From contig NZ_SRLB01000008.1 of NCBI RefSeq assembly GCF_004745635.1, positions 228,551 through 292,550 on the forward strand: a stretch of DNA of 64,000 bases, in the 5' to 3' direction. Of the stretch, positions 42,806 through 52,626 are shown piece by piece. A program made the translations under genes and the position numbers. The DNA comes from Methylobacterium nonmethylotrophicum (GTDB lineage Bacteria; Pseudomonadota; Alphaproteobacteria; Rhizobiales; Beijerinckiaceae). The notes below the pieces were generated by a model, which had not been told where the DNA came from, searched no databases, and saw only the letters and a program-made list of their open reading frames with translations. Position 1 is the first letter of the stretch. Each line of letters begins with the position of its first letter.

Positions 42806-43861
42806 TCACTCCGCGAGGGGCCCCTCGGTGACCAGGATCAGGAGGCGGCTCCCGGCATCCAGCCCGAGCTCCTCCGCCCGCCCCGGGTTGCCGAGCGCCG
42901 CGATGGCGCCGGCGAGGCCCGCCGCCCCCGACGGCGTGGTGGCGGGTCCTCCATGCGCCGCGAGGATGTCCGGCGCCTCGGCCAGCCCGGGCTCGGCCAC
43001 CGTCACCACCTGCGCGCCGTACCGCTTCAGCACGGCGATGGCCGGCGCACTGGCCTCGCCGCAGGACAGCATCTCGGCGGCCGTGTGCAGGTCGCCCGGA
43101 ACGCGGACCGGGCGGTCCGCCGCCATGGCGGCCTCGAGGCAGGCGGCCGAAGCGGGCTCCACCGCGACGATCCGGGCCGGCGCGGCCAGGAAACCGGCCA
43201 GGCCTTCCGCAATCGCCGCGGCGAGGCCGCCGACCCCGGCCTGCACGAACAGGTGGGTCGGCCGCTCGTCCCCGGCCCGGGCCACCTGCGCGCGGATCTC
43301 CGACGCCATCACGCCGTAGCCGGCCATCACGTCGTGCACGACCGGGTCATCGGGATCGTCGGTGGTGTCGGCGACGAGGAGACCGGACCCGGCGCGGGCG
43401 GCCTCGGCCGCGGCGTCGACGGCGTCGTCGTAGGTGCCCTCGATCCGGACGATCTCCGCGCCCTGATCGCCGATGCGCCGGGCGCGCGACGCGGGCACCC
43501 CGGCATGCAGGAACACGCGCGCCGGCGCTCCGGCGAGGCGGGCCGCCAGGGCGACGGCGAGCCCGTGATTGCCGTCGCTGGCGCAGACGAGGGCGGGCTG
43601 CCCGGCCGGGCGGGCGGCGACGAGGCCGGCGACGTCGCGCCCGGCGGAGCGGGCGAGCGCCCGCAGCCCGGCATAGGTGCCGCCGAGCGACTTGAAGCTG
43701 CCCAGCAGCCTGCGGCCCTCGTCCTTGGCGAGGACCCGGGCGACGCCGAGGCGCGTCGCCAGCCCCGGCAGCGCGACGAGGGGCGTGGCGGCGTAGCCCG
43801 GATCGAGGCGCAGCAGATCGGCCGCGATCGCGTCCGGTGTGGTGTGAGCGTGGGTCGTCAT
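42806..43861 (-). CDS. PLP-dependent diaminopropionate ammonia-lyase-like enzyme
   Basis: 351 aa of fold type II PLP enzymes. The PLP lysine is in LLGSFKSLGGTYAG, the substrate/PLP loop in CASDGNHGLAVALAARLAGA, and GVGGLAAAIAEGLAGF is the glycine-rich phosphate-binding-type loop. The SFKxLG motif and overall plan resemble diaminopropionate ammonia-lyase and threonine dehydratase. It probably alpha,beta-eliminates ammonia from a diamino or hydroxy amino acid. Divergent to an Lrp/AsnC regulator, its likely controller. Confidence 0.83.
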   Translation of the reverse strand: MTTHAHTTPDAIAADLLRLDPGYAATPLVALPGLATRLGVARVLAKDEGRRLLGSFKSLGGTYAGLRALARSAGRDVAGLVAARPAGQPALVCASDGNHGLAVALAARLAGAPARVFLHAGVPASRARRIGDQGAEIVRIEGTYDDAVDAAAEAARAGSGLLVADTTDDPDDPVVHDVMAGYGVMASEIRAQVARAGDERPTHLFVQAGVGGLAAAIAEGLAGFLAAPARIVAVEPASAACLEAAMAADRPVRVPGDLHTAAEMLSCGEASAPAIAVLKRYGAQVVTVAEPGLAEAPDILAAHGGPATTPSGAAGLAGAIAALGNPGRAEELGLDAGSRLLILVTEGPLAE

Positions 43862-43941
43862 GCGGTCAGCCTAGCGAGACCCGGCGCCGATTGGCGCCGA
43901 AATCATGCTGGCTTACGCTGCTTTCCGTCGCGCAGGGCTGC

Positions 43942-44400
43942 ATGATGCCGGAAACCGCCAAACTCGACGCCTTCGATCGGGCCCTCCTGGATGCGGTGCA
44001 GACGGATAACCAGACGCCGGCGCGCGTGCTGGCCGAGCGGGTCGGCCTCTCGGAGAGCGCGGTCCTTCGGCGCCTGAGGCGCTTGAGAGGCGAAGGGGTG
44101 ATCGTGGCCGACGTCGCGGTCGTGAACCCCGCGGTGCTGGGAACGCCGCTCACGGTTCATGTCCTGGTCTCGCTGGAGCGCGAGACCTCCGACCTGCTCG
44201 ACGCGTTCATGCGACGCCTGCGACGGCGCCCCGAGGTGAAGGCGGCCTGGTACGTCACCGGCGATACGGATTTCGTGCTCCAGCTGCGGCTCTCCGGCAT
44301 GGATGCCTACGAGGCGTTCGCGCGCGACGTCTTCCACGACGATCCGAACGTGCGCGGCTTCCGGACGATCGTGGCGATGCGCCAGATCGTCGGATCCTGA
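43942..44400 (+). CDS. Lrp/AsnC-family transcriptional regulator
   Basis: 152 aa. An N-terminal helix-turn-helix (LDAFDRALLDAVQTDNQTPA, RVGLSESAVLRRLRRLRGEG) is followed by the RAM/AsnC effector domain (VTGDTDFVLQLRLSGMDAYE, GFRTIVAMRQIVGS). These regulators sense amino acids. It is divergent from the PLP lyase with an 80-bp spacer that contains a repeated GGCGCCGA/TTGGCGCC word around 43886-43900. Two adjacent ATGs (43942, 43945) are possible. Confidence 0.9.
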   Translation: MMPETAKLDAFDRALLDAVQTDNQTPARVLAERVGLSESAVLRRLRRLRGEGVIVADVAVVNPAVLGTPLTVHVLVSLERETSDLLDAFMRRLRRRPEVKAAWYVTGDTDFVLQLRLSGMDAYEAFARDVFHDDPNVRGFRTIVAMRQIVGS

Positions 44401-44742
44401 GATCACGGGCGCCGGCAAACCGGCCCGTACCGGACGAGGAGGGAGGACGGTTTCAAGGTCCGATCCCGGCGGGCAGACCGCCGTGATCATGCACCGGACC
44501 GAACGGACGCCCGGCGCGTTCCGTTACGCCATGCCCTCGGGAGCACCTTCGCGGCAGGGAGGCTGCCGGGCTCTCTCAAGATTCTCCCTGATCTCTGCCT
44601 CTGCGACCGGCCGCCGCTCTCGCGCAGGGCCACGGCCTCCCGTGCGGATGCGGGGGTGAACGCGCGCCGCATCCTTCCCGTCACGCACCGTCCCGGCGCG
44701 CAGCGAGGGTCCCCGAGGAGTCCGCGAGGCCGGTTCTCCCGC
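44401..44742. other. intergenic region between convergent genes, nothing recognisable
   Basis: About 340 bp between the Lrp regulator and the cupin gene, whose coding ends face each other. No gene, strong hairpin or repeat was recognised. Confidence 0.5.
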
Positions 44743-45738
44743 TCACTCCAGGAACGCGAAGCCCATGGTGCGGGCGTGGTAGTGCAGGCCGCCGTCCTGC
44801 ACGATCAGGAAGCGGGCGCGAGCCTCGCCCTCGTTGTGGTGCGCGTGCGGCGCACCCGGCGGCGTCACCAGGGTCGCCCACGGGGTCCAGTCGCAGCGGG
44901 CGCCATCGACGGTCGAGAAGCAGCGTTCGCCCGCGACCACGAGGGTCACCGCCGCCGAGTTGTGGCGGTGCGCGCGCTGATGCGTGCCGGGCGGCAGGGT
45001 GTTGAGCGACAGGGTCAGGGTCGGCAGGATGTTGCGGCTCGCCTCGAGCCCGTCCGAGGAGAAGATCAGCGCGAGGCCCGAGGTCGCGGCGTTGGTCCCG
45101 GCGGCCGTGATCACCGCGAGCTGACGCTCGATCTCGGCGGCCGGGTAATGCACCGGAGCGACCGGTGCGGCGGGCGGGCGCGAGGCGTCGTGGGCGAGCT
45201 GGGGCTCGTTGCTGACGCACCACAGGACGGTCCGGCTCTGCGCCGCGTGCGTGACCGCGCATCCGGGCAGCAGCATCACGTCGCCGGGTCCCCAAGACAG
45301 GGTCTCGGTCCCGGCCTGCGTCTCGCCGGTGCCGGCGATGACGAACCAGACAGAGCCGGTCGCCGCGAGGTCGCAGGCGAGGCGCTCGCCCGCCGCGATC
45401 GTGGCGTAGCGGGCGAGCATCAACGGGGTCGTGGCCGGGAACGGGCAGGCCAGCGCCTCGGCCTGGTCGCAGGGGATGAAGCCCGTCGGCGCGTCCGGGG
45501 CGAGCGCCCGGGCGGCCGCGCGCGTGAACACCCGGCCGGGCACCGGCGGCAGCTTGATGTTGAAGGCATTACCGGAATTGAAGTAGCGCGCCCGCGCCTC
45601 GGCCGGCCCGGCCGGGCTTTCCGGCAGCTGGACCGGCAGGTCCGCCATGTCGATCGGTGCCATGTCGGTGGGCATCATGTCGATCGGTGCCGCCTCCACC
45701 GGCGCGCGGTCGGCGTCCGGGGCGAAGGTCTCGGTCAT
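44743..45738 (-). CDS. bicupin protein, gentisate 1,2-dioxygenase-like
   Basis: 331 aa with two cupin domains. The second has the histidine cluster TLPPGTHQRAHRHNSAAVTL and the later VTPPGAPHAHHNEGEA, a plausible Fe(II) site as in gentisate dioxygenase-type bicupins. The first (LACDLAATGSVWFVIAGTGE; WGPGDVMLLPGCAVTHAAQS) has a weaker site. The N-terminus contains a Met/Asp/Pro microrepeat, IDMMPTDMAPIDMADLP. The start overlaps the preceding M20 hydrolase stop (ATGA), so it is the last gene of that operon. Ring cleavage of an aromatic is possible, but the nitrogen-hydrolase context leaves the function open. Confidence 0.75.
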   Translation of the reverse strand: MTETFAPDADRAPVEAAPIDMMPTDMAPIDMADLPVQLPESPAGPAEARARYFNSGNAFNIKLPPVPGRVFTRAAARALAPDAPTGFIPCDQAEALACPFPATTPLMLARYATIAAGERLACDLAATGSVWFVIAGTGETQAGTETLSWGPGDVMLLPGCAVTHAAQSRTVLWCVSNEPQLAHDASRPPAAPVAPVHYPAAEIERQLAVITAAGTNAATSGLALIFSSDGLEASRNILPTLTLSLNTLPPGTHQRAHRHNSAAVTLVVAGERCFSTVDGARCDWTPWATLVTPPGAPHAHHNEGEARARFLIVQDGGLHYHARTMGFAFLE

Positions 45739-46991
45739 CGTGCGTCTCCTCGGGCGAGGGGCAGGGCGTCGGCGAAGGCGAGGTCGTCGAGCACGCGGGC
45801 GAGCACGGCCGCGCCGGCGGCGAGGTGGGCCGGCTCGGCCCATTCGGCCGGGGCGTGGCTGATCCCAGACCGGCAGGGGATGAAGATCATCGCGCTCGGG
45901 GCGAGGCCGGCGAGGTGGCGGGCATCGTGGCCGGCCGCCGAGAGCAGCGGCATCGCCGGAATGCCGAGCGCCGCCGCCGCCCGCCCGATCCGCTCCCGCA
46001 AGACCGGATCGAACCCGTTCGAGGGCGCGTCGACGAGCGGCGTCACCGCGACCGCGCAGGGCGTGGCCTCGGCCCGGCACAGGGGCGCGATGCGCGCGCC
46101 GGCCGCATCGAGCACGGCGTTGTCGGGGTGGCGCAGGTCGATGCTGAACCGGACCTCCCCCGCCACCACCGAGGGGGCGTTCGGCCTCACCTGCACCCGC
46201 CCGATGGTGAACTTGATCGTGGGGTCGAGGCCGCCGATCTCGCGGTGGAGCGCACAGGCGCAGCGCGCGAAGGCCGCGACCGCGTCGCGGCGCTCGGCCA
46301 TCGCGAGGGTGCCGGCATGGCCCTCCGCGCCGGAGAGGCACACGGAGTACGTCTTCTTGCCCTGGATGCCGGTGACGATCCCGACGGGGATGCCCGCCGC
46401 CTCGAGCACCGGCCCCTGCTCGATGTGGAGTTCGAGATAGGCTCCGACCGGCGCAGCCAGGGGCCGGCGCGGCAGGTCGGGGAAGCCGGCCAGGAAACGG
46501 TCGAGGGCGTCCCCGGCGCCGATCCCGTCGGCGTCCCGGACGGCCCGGATCGCCGCGAGGTCGCGTAACCCGCAATAGGCCTCCGAGCCCATCATGCCGG
46601 GGGCGAAGCGGCTGCCCTCCTCGTTCATCCAGGCGACGACGACGCAGTCGCGCGCCGGCACCCGGCCGCTCGCCGCCAGATCCGTCACCGCGTCGAGGGC
46701 GGCGAGCACCCCGGCCGCGCCGTCGAAGCGCCCGCCGGTCGGCTGGGTGTCGAGGTGGCTGCCGAGCAGGACCGGCGGGGCCGCCCGGTCGCGGCCGGGC
46801 AGGACCAGGAAGAGGTTGGCGGCGGCGTCGGTCTGAGGATCCAGGCCGGCCTCGCGGCCCCAGGCGATGACGCGTCGCCACGCCTCGGCCTCGCCCTCGG
46901 TGAGGGCCTGGCGGTCGACGCCGCCGCCCGGGATGGCGCCGATCTCGGCGAGTGCCATCAGCCGGCGCCAGAGCCGGTCGGGATCGGTCAT
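45735..46991 (-). CDS. M20-family Zn-dependent amidohydrolase (carbamoylase/allantoate amidohydrolase-like)
   Basis: 418 aa. LLGSHLDTQPTGGRFDGAAG, WMNEEGSRFAPGMMGS and ELHIEQGPVLEAAGIPVGIV are the metal-site and hinge motifs of this group; LLSAAGHDARHLAGLAPSAM and CRSGISHAPAEW follow. It differs from the paralogue at 41377-42636 in many positions, so the two are not a recent duplication. It sits between the alpha/beta hydrolase (4 nt upstream) and the cupin (overlap), in an operon that also probably includes the aminotransferase and SDR. Confidence 0.88.
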   Translation of the reverse strand: MTDPDRLWRRLMALAEIGAIPGGGVDRQALTEGEAEAWRRVIAWGREAGLDPQTDAAANLFLVLPGRDRAAPPVLLGSHLDTQPTGGRFDGAAGVLAALDAVTDLAASGRVPARDCVVVAWMNEEGSRFAPGMMGSEAYCGLRDLAAIRAVRDADGIGAGDALDRFLAGFPDLPRRPLAAPVGAYLELHIEQGPVLEAAGIPVGIVTGIQGKKTYSVCLSGAEGHAGTLAMAERRDAVAAFARCACALHREIGGLDPTIKFTIGRVQVRPNAPSVVAGEVRFSIDLRHPDNAVLDAAGARIAPLCRAEATPCAVAVTPLVDAPSNGFDPVLRERIGRAAAALGIPAMPLLSAAGHDARHLAGLAPSAMIFIPCRSGISHAPAEWAEPAHLAAGAAVLARVLDDLAFADALPLARGDAR

Positions 46992-46994
46992 GAT

Positions 46995-47873
46995 TCAGCG
47001 CGTCCGCATGATCTGGCCCGGCAGCGCCCGCGGATCGCGGGGCAGCCAGCGCCCGGCCTCGACCTGGGCGATGAACTCGGCGACGAGCGCGTTGAAGGCG
47101 GCGGGCTCCTCGAGGTTGAGGGTGTGGCCGGTCTTCGGGAAGACCGAGAGGCCGCAGGCGGGGATCGTCCTCTTCAGGAAGAGGCCGGGCTGGAGGCAGT
47201 GGTCGTCCTCGTCGCCGACCACCACCAGGGTCGGCACCGCCATCCGCTTCAGCTCGTCCTCGAGGTCGTAGAAGGATGGCCGGCGGGCCTGGACGCCGCG
47301 CATCGTCATCGCGGCGCCCCTGTCCGAGTGAGTGGCGAGCCGCTCGGCGAAGACCTGCCAGCCGCGCGGGTCCTTGTTCTGGAACTGCACCCTGCTGGCG
47401 CCCAGGGCATAGATCTTCGAGAACTCCTTCGCGCCCTTGCGCTCGAAATTCTCGGCCACTTCGAGGGAGACGCCGCGAAAATACTCCTCGAACTCCTTCT
47501 CGCAGCCGTAGCCGGCGCCCGCGACCGTCAGCGAGAGGGCGCGCTCGGGGTATCGCAGGCCGACATGCACGGTGCAGAACCCGCCCATCGACAGGCCGAC
47601 GATGTGGGCCTTGTCGATGCCGAGACCGTCGAGCACCGCCACCGCGTCGTCGGCGGCGATCGCCTGGGAGTAGGCGTCGAGGCTCTCCGGCACGTCGGAC
47701 GGCGGGTAGCCGCGCGCCGCGTAGGTGATGCAGCGGTGCCGCCGGCTGAAATACTGCATCTGCGGCTCCCAGCTCGCGTGGTTGCCGCCGAATTCGTGGA
47801 TGAACAGGATCGGGGTGCCGTCCCCCGCCTCCTCGACGTGAAGCTGGACGCCGTCCTTGGTGGTGATCTTCAT
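46995..47873 (-). CDS. alpha/beta hydrolase
   Basis: 292 aa. The oxyanion region ILFIHEFGGNHASWEPQMQY, nucleophile elbow GLSMGGFCTVHVGLRYPERA, acid region VVGDEDDHC and final histidine KTGHTLNLEEP are all present, giving a complete Ser-Asp-His triad. This branch includes enol-lactone hydrolases and RutD-type aminoacrylate hydrolases. The next gene begins 4 nt after its stop. Substrate unknown, but hydrolysis of a lactone, ester or amide intermediate is expected. Confidence 0.85.
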   Translation of the reverse strand: MKITTKDGVQLHVEEAGDGTPILFIHEFGGNHASWEPQMQYFSRRHRCITYAARGYPPSDVPESLDAYSQAIAADDAVAVLDGLGIDKAHIVGLSMGGFCTVHVGLRYPERALSLTVAGAGYGCEKEFEEYFRGVSLEVAENFERKGAKEFSKIYALGASRVQFQNKDPRGWQVFAERLATHSDRGAAMTMRGVQARRPSFYDLEDELKRMAVPTLVVVGDEDDHCLQPGLFLKRTIPACGLSVFPKTGHTLNLEEPAAFNALVAEFIAQVEAGRWLPRDPRALPGQIMRTR

Positions 47874-47960
47874 GGTCGACTGTCCTGGTCTGCCGCTCCG
47901 GTCCGAGCCCGGAACGGGGCAGGGCCTGTTTGAGACGTAGAATTATCTTCGCGAGCGACT

Positions 47961-48052
47961 GGTCTGTCCCGCCCTCGACCTCATCCTGAGGTGGATGGTT
48001 GGAACTCCCGGCTCTTTGAAGACGCCACAGATGTCACTGGTCAAACAACCCC
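47961..48052. repeat. truncated copy of the CCTCATCCTGAGG palindromic element
   Basis: The short palindrome ACCTCATCCTGAGGTGG and its GC-rich left flank match one arm of the element at 661-787, but the second arm is missing. It lies between the aminotransferase and alpha/beta hydrolase genes, so those two may not be tightly co-transcribed. Confidence 0.5.
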
Positions 48053-49189
48053 TCAGAATTGCGGGGGCAGATCGTTCAGCCTGCGCGCCTCCTCCGCCAG
48101 GGCCGGCAGCAGGTCGCAGAACCGCTCCACCCACGGCGTCGGCACCGAGGTCGAGACCTTGACGAAGCGGTCGCCGAAGCGGGCGGTGTGGTAGGTGCCC
48201 TGGCGGATCATGATGCCGCGGCGGCGGTAGCACTCGACCAGCGCCTCGGGCCGGATCCCGGCGCCGATCGTCTCGAGCACCAGGAAGTTGCCGTGCGAGG
48301 GGAGGACCGGCAGCGCCAGCTCCTCGACCCGGCCGGCGGCTTCTCCGATCATCGCCTTGTTGGCCCGGTCGATGCGGCGGACCTTCTCCATCCAGTCGGG
48401 CTTCACCGCCAGGCCGGCCTCGGCGGCGCGCTGCGCGATCACGCTGGCGCCGAGCACGCTGGTGGTGCGCGACGCCATCTCCTCGAACAGGGCGGGGGAG
48501 GCGACGAGCGCCCCGATGCGCAAACCCGCGAGGCCGAGCCACTTCGAGAAGCTCAAGGAGACGACCGCGTTCTCGGGGTCGGCGAGGAGCGCCGGGTGGT
48601 GGCCCTCGGCGAAGTCGCGATAGGTGCAGTCGTGGACGAGGAGCGCGCCGCATTCCCGGGCGATCTGCGCGAAGGCCTCGATCTCGTCCTTCGTGTAGCG
48701 GATGCCGAGGGGGTTGTTGGGATCGACGAGGTAGATGATCGCCGTGCGCGCGTCGACGTTCGCGCGCAGCGCCTCCGGGGTCAGCCGATAGGCGCAGGCG
48801 GGATCGTAGATCGGGATCTCGATCACCGTGGCGCCGGCCTGCGCGGCGAACAGGCACGGCCACTTCCAGGTGGGGTCGGTGGTGACGAAGGTGGTGCCGG
48901 GCCGGCAGCGGGCGCGGCACACCATCGCCAGCGCGTTGACGCCGCCCTCCGTCACCAGCGCCTCGGCGCCCGGCGTGCCGAGATCGGCGATGATCGCGGC
49001 GCGCAAGGATTCGAAGCCCAGCGGCGGCGCGTAGGCGTTGAAGGCGCCGTCATCGACCGCCCGGATCATCGCGGCGCGCACGGCCGGGTGCGCCTCGATG
49101 TGATTGGTGTTCTGGCCGAGCCAGATCAGGTCCGGCGTCGCCGAGAGGTCGTCGAAGTAGCGGTTGCGGGTGAGGGCGGGGGAGGCCAT
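48053..49189 (-). CDS. class I/II PLP-dependent aminotransferase
   Basis: 378 aa, HisC-like branch of fold type I. PLP contacts include LVTEGGVNALAMVCRA, DPNNPLGIRYTKDE (the conserved N-P pair), LLVHDCTYRDFAEG, and the Schiff-base lysine about K216 in LSFSKWLGLAGLRIG. The C-terminal substrate Arg is in VKVSTS-flanking HTARFGDRFV. It probably transaminates a small amino acid or amine in the same pathway as the SDR gene, which ends 1 nt upstream of its start. Confidence 0.88.
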   Translation of the reverse strand: MASPALTRNRYFDDLSATPDLIWLGQNTNHIEAHPAVRAAMIRAVDDGAFNAYAPPLGFESLRAAIIADLGTPGAEALVTEGGVNALAMVCRARCRPGTTFVTTDPTWKWPCLFAAQAGATVIEIPIYDPACAYRLTPEALRANVDARTAIIYLVDPNNPLGIRYTKDEIEAFAQIARECGALLVHDCTYRDFAEGHHPALLADPENAVVSLSFSKWLGLAGLRIGALVASPALFEEMASRTTSVLGASVIAQRAAEAGLAVKPDWMEKVRRIDRANKAMIGEAAGRVEELALPVLPSHGNFLVLETIGAGIRPEALVECYRRRGIMIRQGTYHTARFGDRFVKVSTSVPTPWVERFCDLLPALAEEARRLNDLPPQF

Positions 49190-49190
49190 C

Positions 49191-49970
49191 TCAGATCACC
49201 GAGCCGCGGGAGGCGATGCCGCCGTCGATGGTGACGACGGTGCCGGTGATGTAGCCGGCCCGGGGCGAGGCCAGGAAGGCGCAGAGGTCGGCGACCTCCT
49301 CCGAGGTGGCGGGGCGCTTGCCCGGGTACTTGTCGAACAGTTCCTGCCAGCGCGCCTCGTCGCCCAGCATGTCGATCGCCTTGCGCTTCATGATCTTGAG
49401 CATGCGGTCGGTGGCGACCGGCCCGGGATTGATCGCGACCACCCGCACGCCGTGATCGAGGCTGCGGCCGCCGAGCGCCTTGGTGAACGACATCAGCGCG
49501 GCGTTGCCGGTGCTGCCTGCGATGTAGCTCGCGTCCCAGTTCTCGCCCGAATTGCCGATGACGTTGACGATCACGCCGCCGCGGCCCTTCAGGCGCGGAT
49601 AATACAGGCGCGACAGCGTGATGTAGCCGAACACCTTGAGGTCGAAGCCCCGGCGCCAGTCGGCCTCCTCCAGGATCTCGATCGAGCCGGCCGGGATGTC
49701 GCCGGCATTGTTGACGAGGATGTCGATGTCGCCGGCCTCCGCGGCGAGCCGCTCCATCGCGGCAGTGCTCGACAGGTCGAGGGCGTGCACGGTCACCCGG
49801 ATGCCGTACTCGGCTTCCAGCGCGCGCTTGGCCTCCTCCATCGCCGCGCCGTTGCGGGCGGCCAGATGCAGGTGGCAGCCCTCGGCCGCGAAGGTGCGGG
49901 CGACGGCGAGGCCGATGCCCTTCGAGGCGCCGGTGATCAGGGCGGTCTTGTCGGTGAGGTCGAGCTGCAC
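49191..49970 (-). CDS. short-chain dehydrogenase/reductase with altered active site
   Basis: 259 aa from GTG 49970, which has CAGGAGTGCC at good spacing. An in-frame ATG at 50000 would add ten residues and run into the palindrome. The Rossmann motif GASKGIG (residues 14-20) and NNAG (LVNNAGDIP) are intact. At the catalytic YxxxK position the alignment AGSTGNAALMSFTKAL shows Gly for Tyr and Asn for Lys, so the classical catalytic pair appears to be missing. It may use a different mechanism, or act as a hydratase or a binding protein. NPGPVATDRMLK and GYITGTVVTIDGG complete the fold. Confidence 0.8.
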   Translation of the reverse strand: MQLDLTDKTALITGASKGIGLAVARTFAAEGCHLHLAARNGAAMEEAKRALEAEYGIRVTVHALDLSSTAAMERLAAEAGDIDILVNNAGDIPAGSIEILEEADWRRGFDLKVFGYITLSRLYYPRLKGRGGVIVNVIGNSGENWDASYIAGSTGNAALMSFTKALGGRSLDHGVRVVAINPGPVATDRMLKIMKRKAIDMLGDEARWQELFDKYPGKRPATSEEVADLCAFLASPRAGYITGTVVTIDGGIASRGSVI

Positions 49971-49991
49971 GGGGCACTCCTGGCGACGACA

Positions 49992-50020
49992 GGTATGCAT
50001 GGCGCAGCAATTTGCATACC
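49992..50020. promoter_or_regulatory. inverted repeat GGTATGCA-13-TGCATACC, candidate GntR operator
   Basis: Perfect 8-bp arms at 49992-49999 and 50013-50020, lying between the GntR gene and the SDR gene. The half-site TTGCATAC resembles TTGTATAC at 50766-50773 in front of the GntR gene itself. Two related sites flanking a GntR gene suggest autoregulation and control of the SDR operon. Confidence 0.45.
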
Positions 50021-50030
50021 AAGCCGGTGG

Positions 50031-50750
50031 TCACTCGAACGCCGCCAGGAAGTCGAGCAGGTTGTCGCCGAGCAGCGCGACGTGGTCGCGCATCGCCCGG
50101 TGCGCGCCTTCCGGGTCATGGGCGAGGATCGCCCGCATCACCGCCTCGTGCTCGCGGATGGTGTCGCTCATCCGGTTCGGCATCCGGGTGACGCGGCGGC
50201 GATAGGCGGCGACCTGGTTGCGCAGGCGCCGGGTCTGGTCGGCCAGGAAGGCGTTGCGGGCGGCCTCGTAGATCGCCTCGTGGAACTCCTGGTTGACGTC
50301 GTAGAAGGCGTCGGCGTCGCGGCCGTCGACGAGGTCGGCGAGGCGCTGATGGATCGGCTCGATCGTCGCCCGCCAGGTCGGCGGCACGCGCCGGGCGGCG
50401 AGCCGCGCGCACAGGCCCTCGAGCTCCGCCATCACCTGGAACATCTCGATCAGGGCGTGCGCCCCGATGCTACGCACCACCGCGCCCTGGCGGCCGCGCA
50501 GCTCGACCAGGTTGCTCGCCGCGAGCAGCCGGAACGCCTCGCGCACCGGCGTGCGCGACACGCCGTAGCGCAGGGCGATCTCCTGCTCGTCGAGGCGGCT
50601 GCCCGGCTCGAGATGGCCGGCGGCGATCGCCGCCTCGAGCTGCTGGCGCAGGCCCTCCGCCAGGGTCACGCCGGGGGGAGGGGAGGCGGAGGGGCGCTTC
50701 TCCTCGAGCCGAATGACGTCGTTTTGTGCGCTTGCCGACGCCTTATGCAT
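50031..50750 (-). CDS. GntR-family transcriptional regulator (FadR/FCD type)
   Basis: 239 aa. The winged helix is LRQQLEAAIAAGHLEPGSRL followed by EQEIALRYGVSRTPVREAFR. The FCD effector domain is all-helical, with the metal-binding style histidines in NQEFHEAIYEAA and REHEAVM and MRDHVALLG. The subgroup senses organic acids. It stands between two operons, divergent from the ABC transporter genes, and has candidate sites on both sides. Confidence 0.9.
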   Translation of the reverse strand: MHKASASAQNDVIRLEEKRPSASPPPGVTLAEGLRQQLEAAIAAGHLEPGSRLDEQEIALRYGVSRTPVREAFRLLAASNLVELRGRQGAVVRSIGAHALIEMFQVMAELEGLCARLAARRVPPTWRATIEPIHQRLADLVDGRDADAFYDVNQEFHEAIYEAARNAFLADQTRRLRNQVAAYRRRVTRMPNRMSDTIREHEAVMRAILAHDPEGAHRAMRDHVALLGDNLLDFLAAFE

Positions 50751-50765
50751 CTGTGAGGCTCATTT

Positions 50766-50773
50766 TTGTATAC
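50766..50773. promoter_or_regulatory. TTGTATAC site in the divergent gntR/ABC transporter promoter
   Basis: Lies 16 bp upstream of the GntR start in an AT-rich patch, followed by GTCATAC as a second imperfect half-site (50774-50780). It matches the TTG[CT]ATAC half-sites at 49992-50020. The role as GntR operator is inferred. Confidence 0.4.
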
Positions 50774-50983
50774 GTCATACCCGAGTCCCATCCATTCCCG
50801 ATCGTTCCGGCCGCATGCACCGCCCGCTCGACGGCACTGGCAAGCCCGATGCCGCGGATCCGGCCCGCATCCGGCCGGCGCTGGCACATCCGTTGCAGAG
50901 GTCCGTGCATCGCGGCCGGTGCTCAGGCATGCCAGAGGCGGCCCTCGTTATACAAGAACCCGAAAGGACGTCTCTTGCGGGCC

Positions 50984-51807
<824 letters not shown>

Positions 51808-51820
<13 letters not shown>

Positions 51821-51844
51821 GCGAAGGCCAGATGAGCGAAGGCC
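51808..51844 (+). repeat. 15-bp tandem duplication spanning a stop/start junction
   Basis: The unit GAAGGCCAGATGAGC occurs twice in full (51808-51822, 51823-51837) and partly a third time. Each full unit contains ATGA, so the overlap junction of the ABC ATPase gene and the aldolase gene is duplicated, giving the aldolase two in-frame starts (MSEGQ at 51817 and MSEGP at 51832). Confidence 0.85.
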
Positions 51845-52611
51845 CGACCGCGACGGCGCGCGCCTGCGATCCCGCCGAGTGGGAGGCGCGCGTCGCGCTC
51901 GCCGCCTGCTACCGCTTGGTGGCGCAGCTCGGGATGGACGACCTGATCTACAACCACATCTCGGCCCGCGTGCCGGGACGCGAGAACGAGTTCCTGATCA
52001 ACCCCTACGGCCTGCTCTTCGACGAGATCACCGCCTCGAGCCTCGTCAAGATCGACGTCGAGGGCACCATCCTCGACGACACGCCCCATACGGTGAACCT
52101 CGCCGCCTTCGTGATCCACGCGGCGATCCACAAGACGAGTCACGACGCGGCCTGCGTGCTGCACACCCACTCGGATGCCAGCGTGGCGGTCTCGGGCCAG
52201 GAGAAGGGCCTGCTGCCGCTCAGCCAGTTCGCGATGCGGTTCTACGAGAGGCAGGCCTTCCACGACTACGAGGGCGTGGCGATCGACCTCGACGAGCAGG
52301 CGCGCCTCGTGCGCGACCTCGGGCCCCACAAGGTCATGCTGATGCGCAACCACGGCATCCTGACGGTCGGCCGCACGCCCGGCGAGGCGTTCATGCTGCT
52401 CTACTACTTCGAGCGCGCCGCCCGCATCCAGCTCGACATGCAGGCCGCCGCCGCTGCCGGTGCCGCCCTGGTGATCCCTCCGCACGAGGTCTGCGAGCGC
52501 GCCGCGCGGCAGTTCTGGGAGCTGCAGGGCGACATCCTGATCCCCGGCGAGCGCGAATGGCCGGCGCTGATGCGCCGGCTCGACCGCACCGACCCGTCCT
52601 ACCGCCACTGA
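51817..52611 (+). CDS. class II aldolase/adducin family protein
   Basis: 264 aa. Zinc ligands are visible in CVLHTHSDASVAVSG (H116, H118) and MRNHGILTVGRTPGEAF (His at about 175-180). NHISARVPGRENEFLINPYG is the family's substrate-binding loop. Members are zinc aldolases for sugar phosphates or decarboxylases; this longer adducin-like type is common next to catabolic ABC importers without a fixed substrate. It is embedded in the transporter operon, overlapping the ATPase gene and followed 15 nt later by the binding protein. Confidence 0.85.
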
Positions 52612-52626
52612 AAGCGAAAGCCCCCG

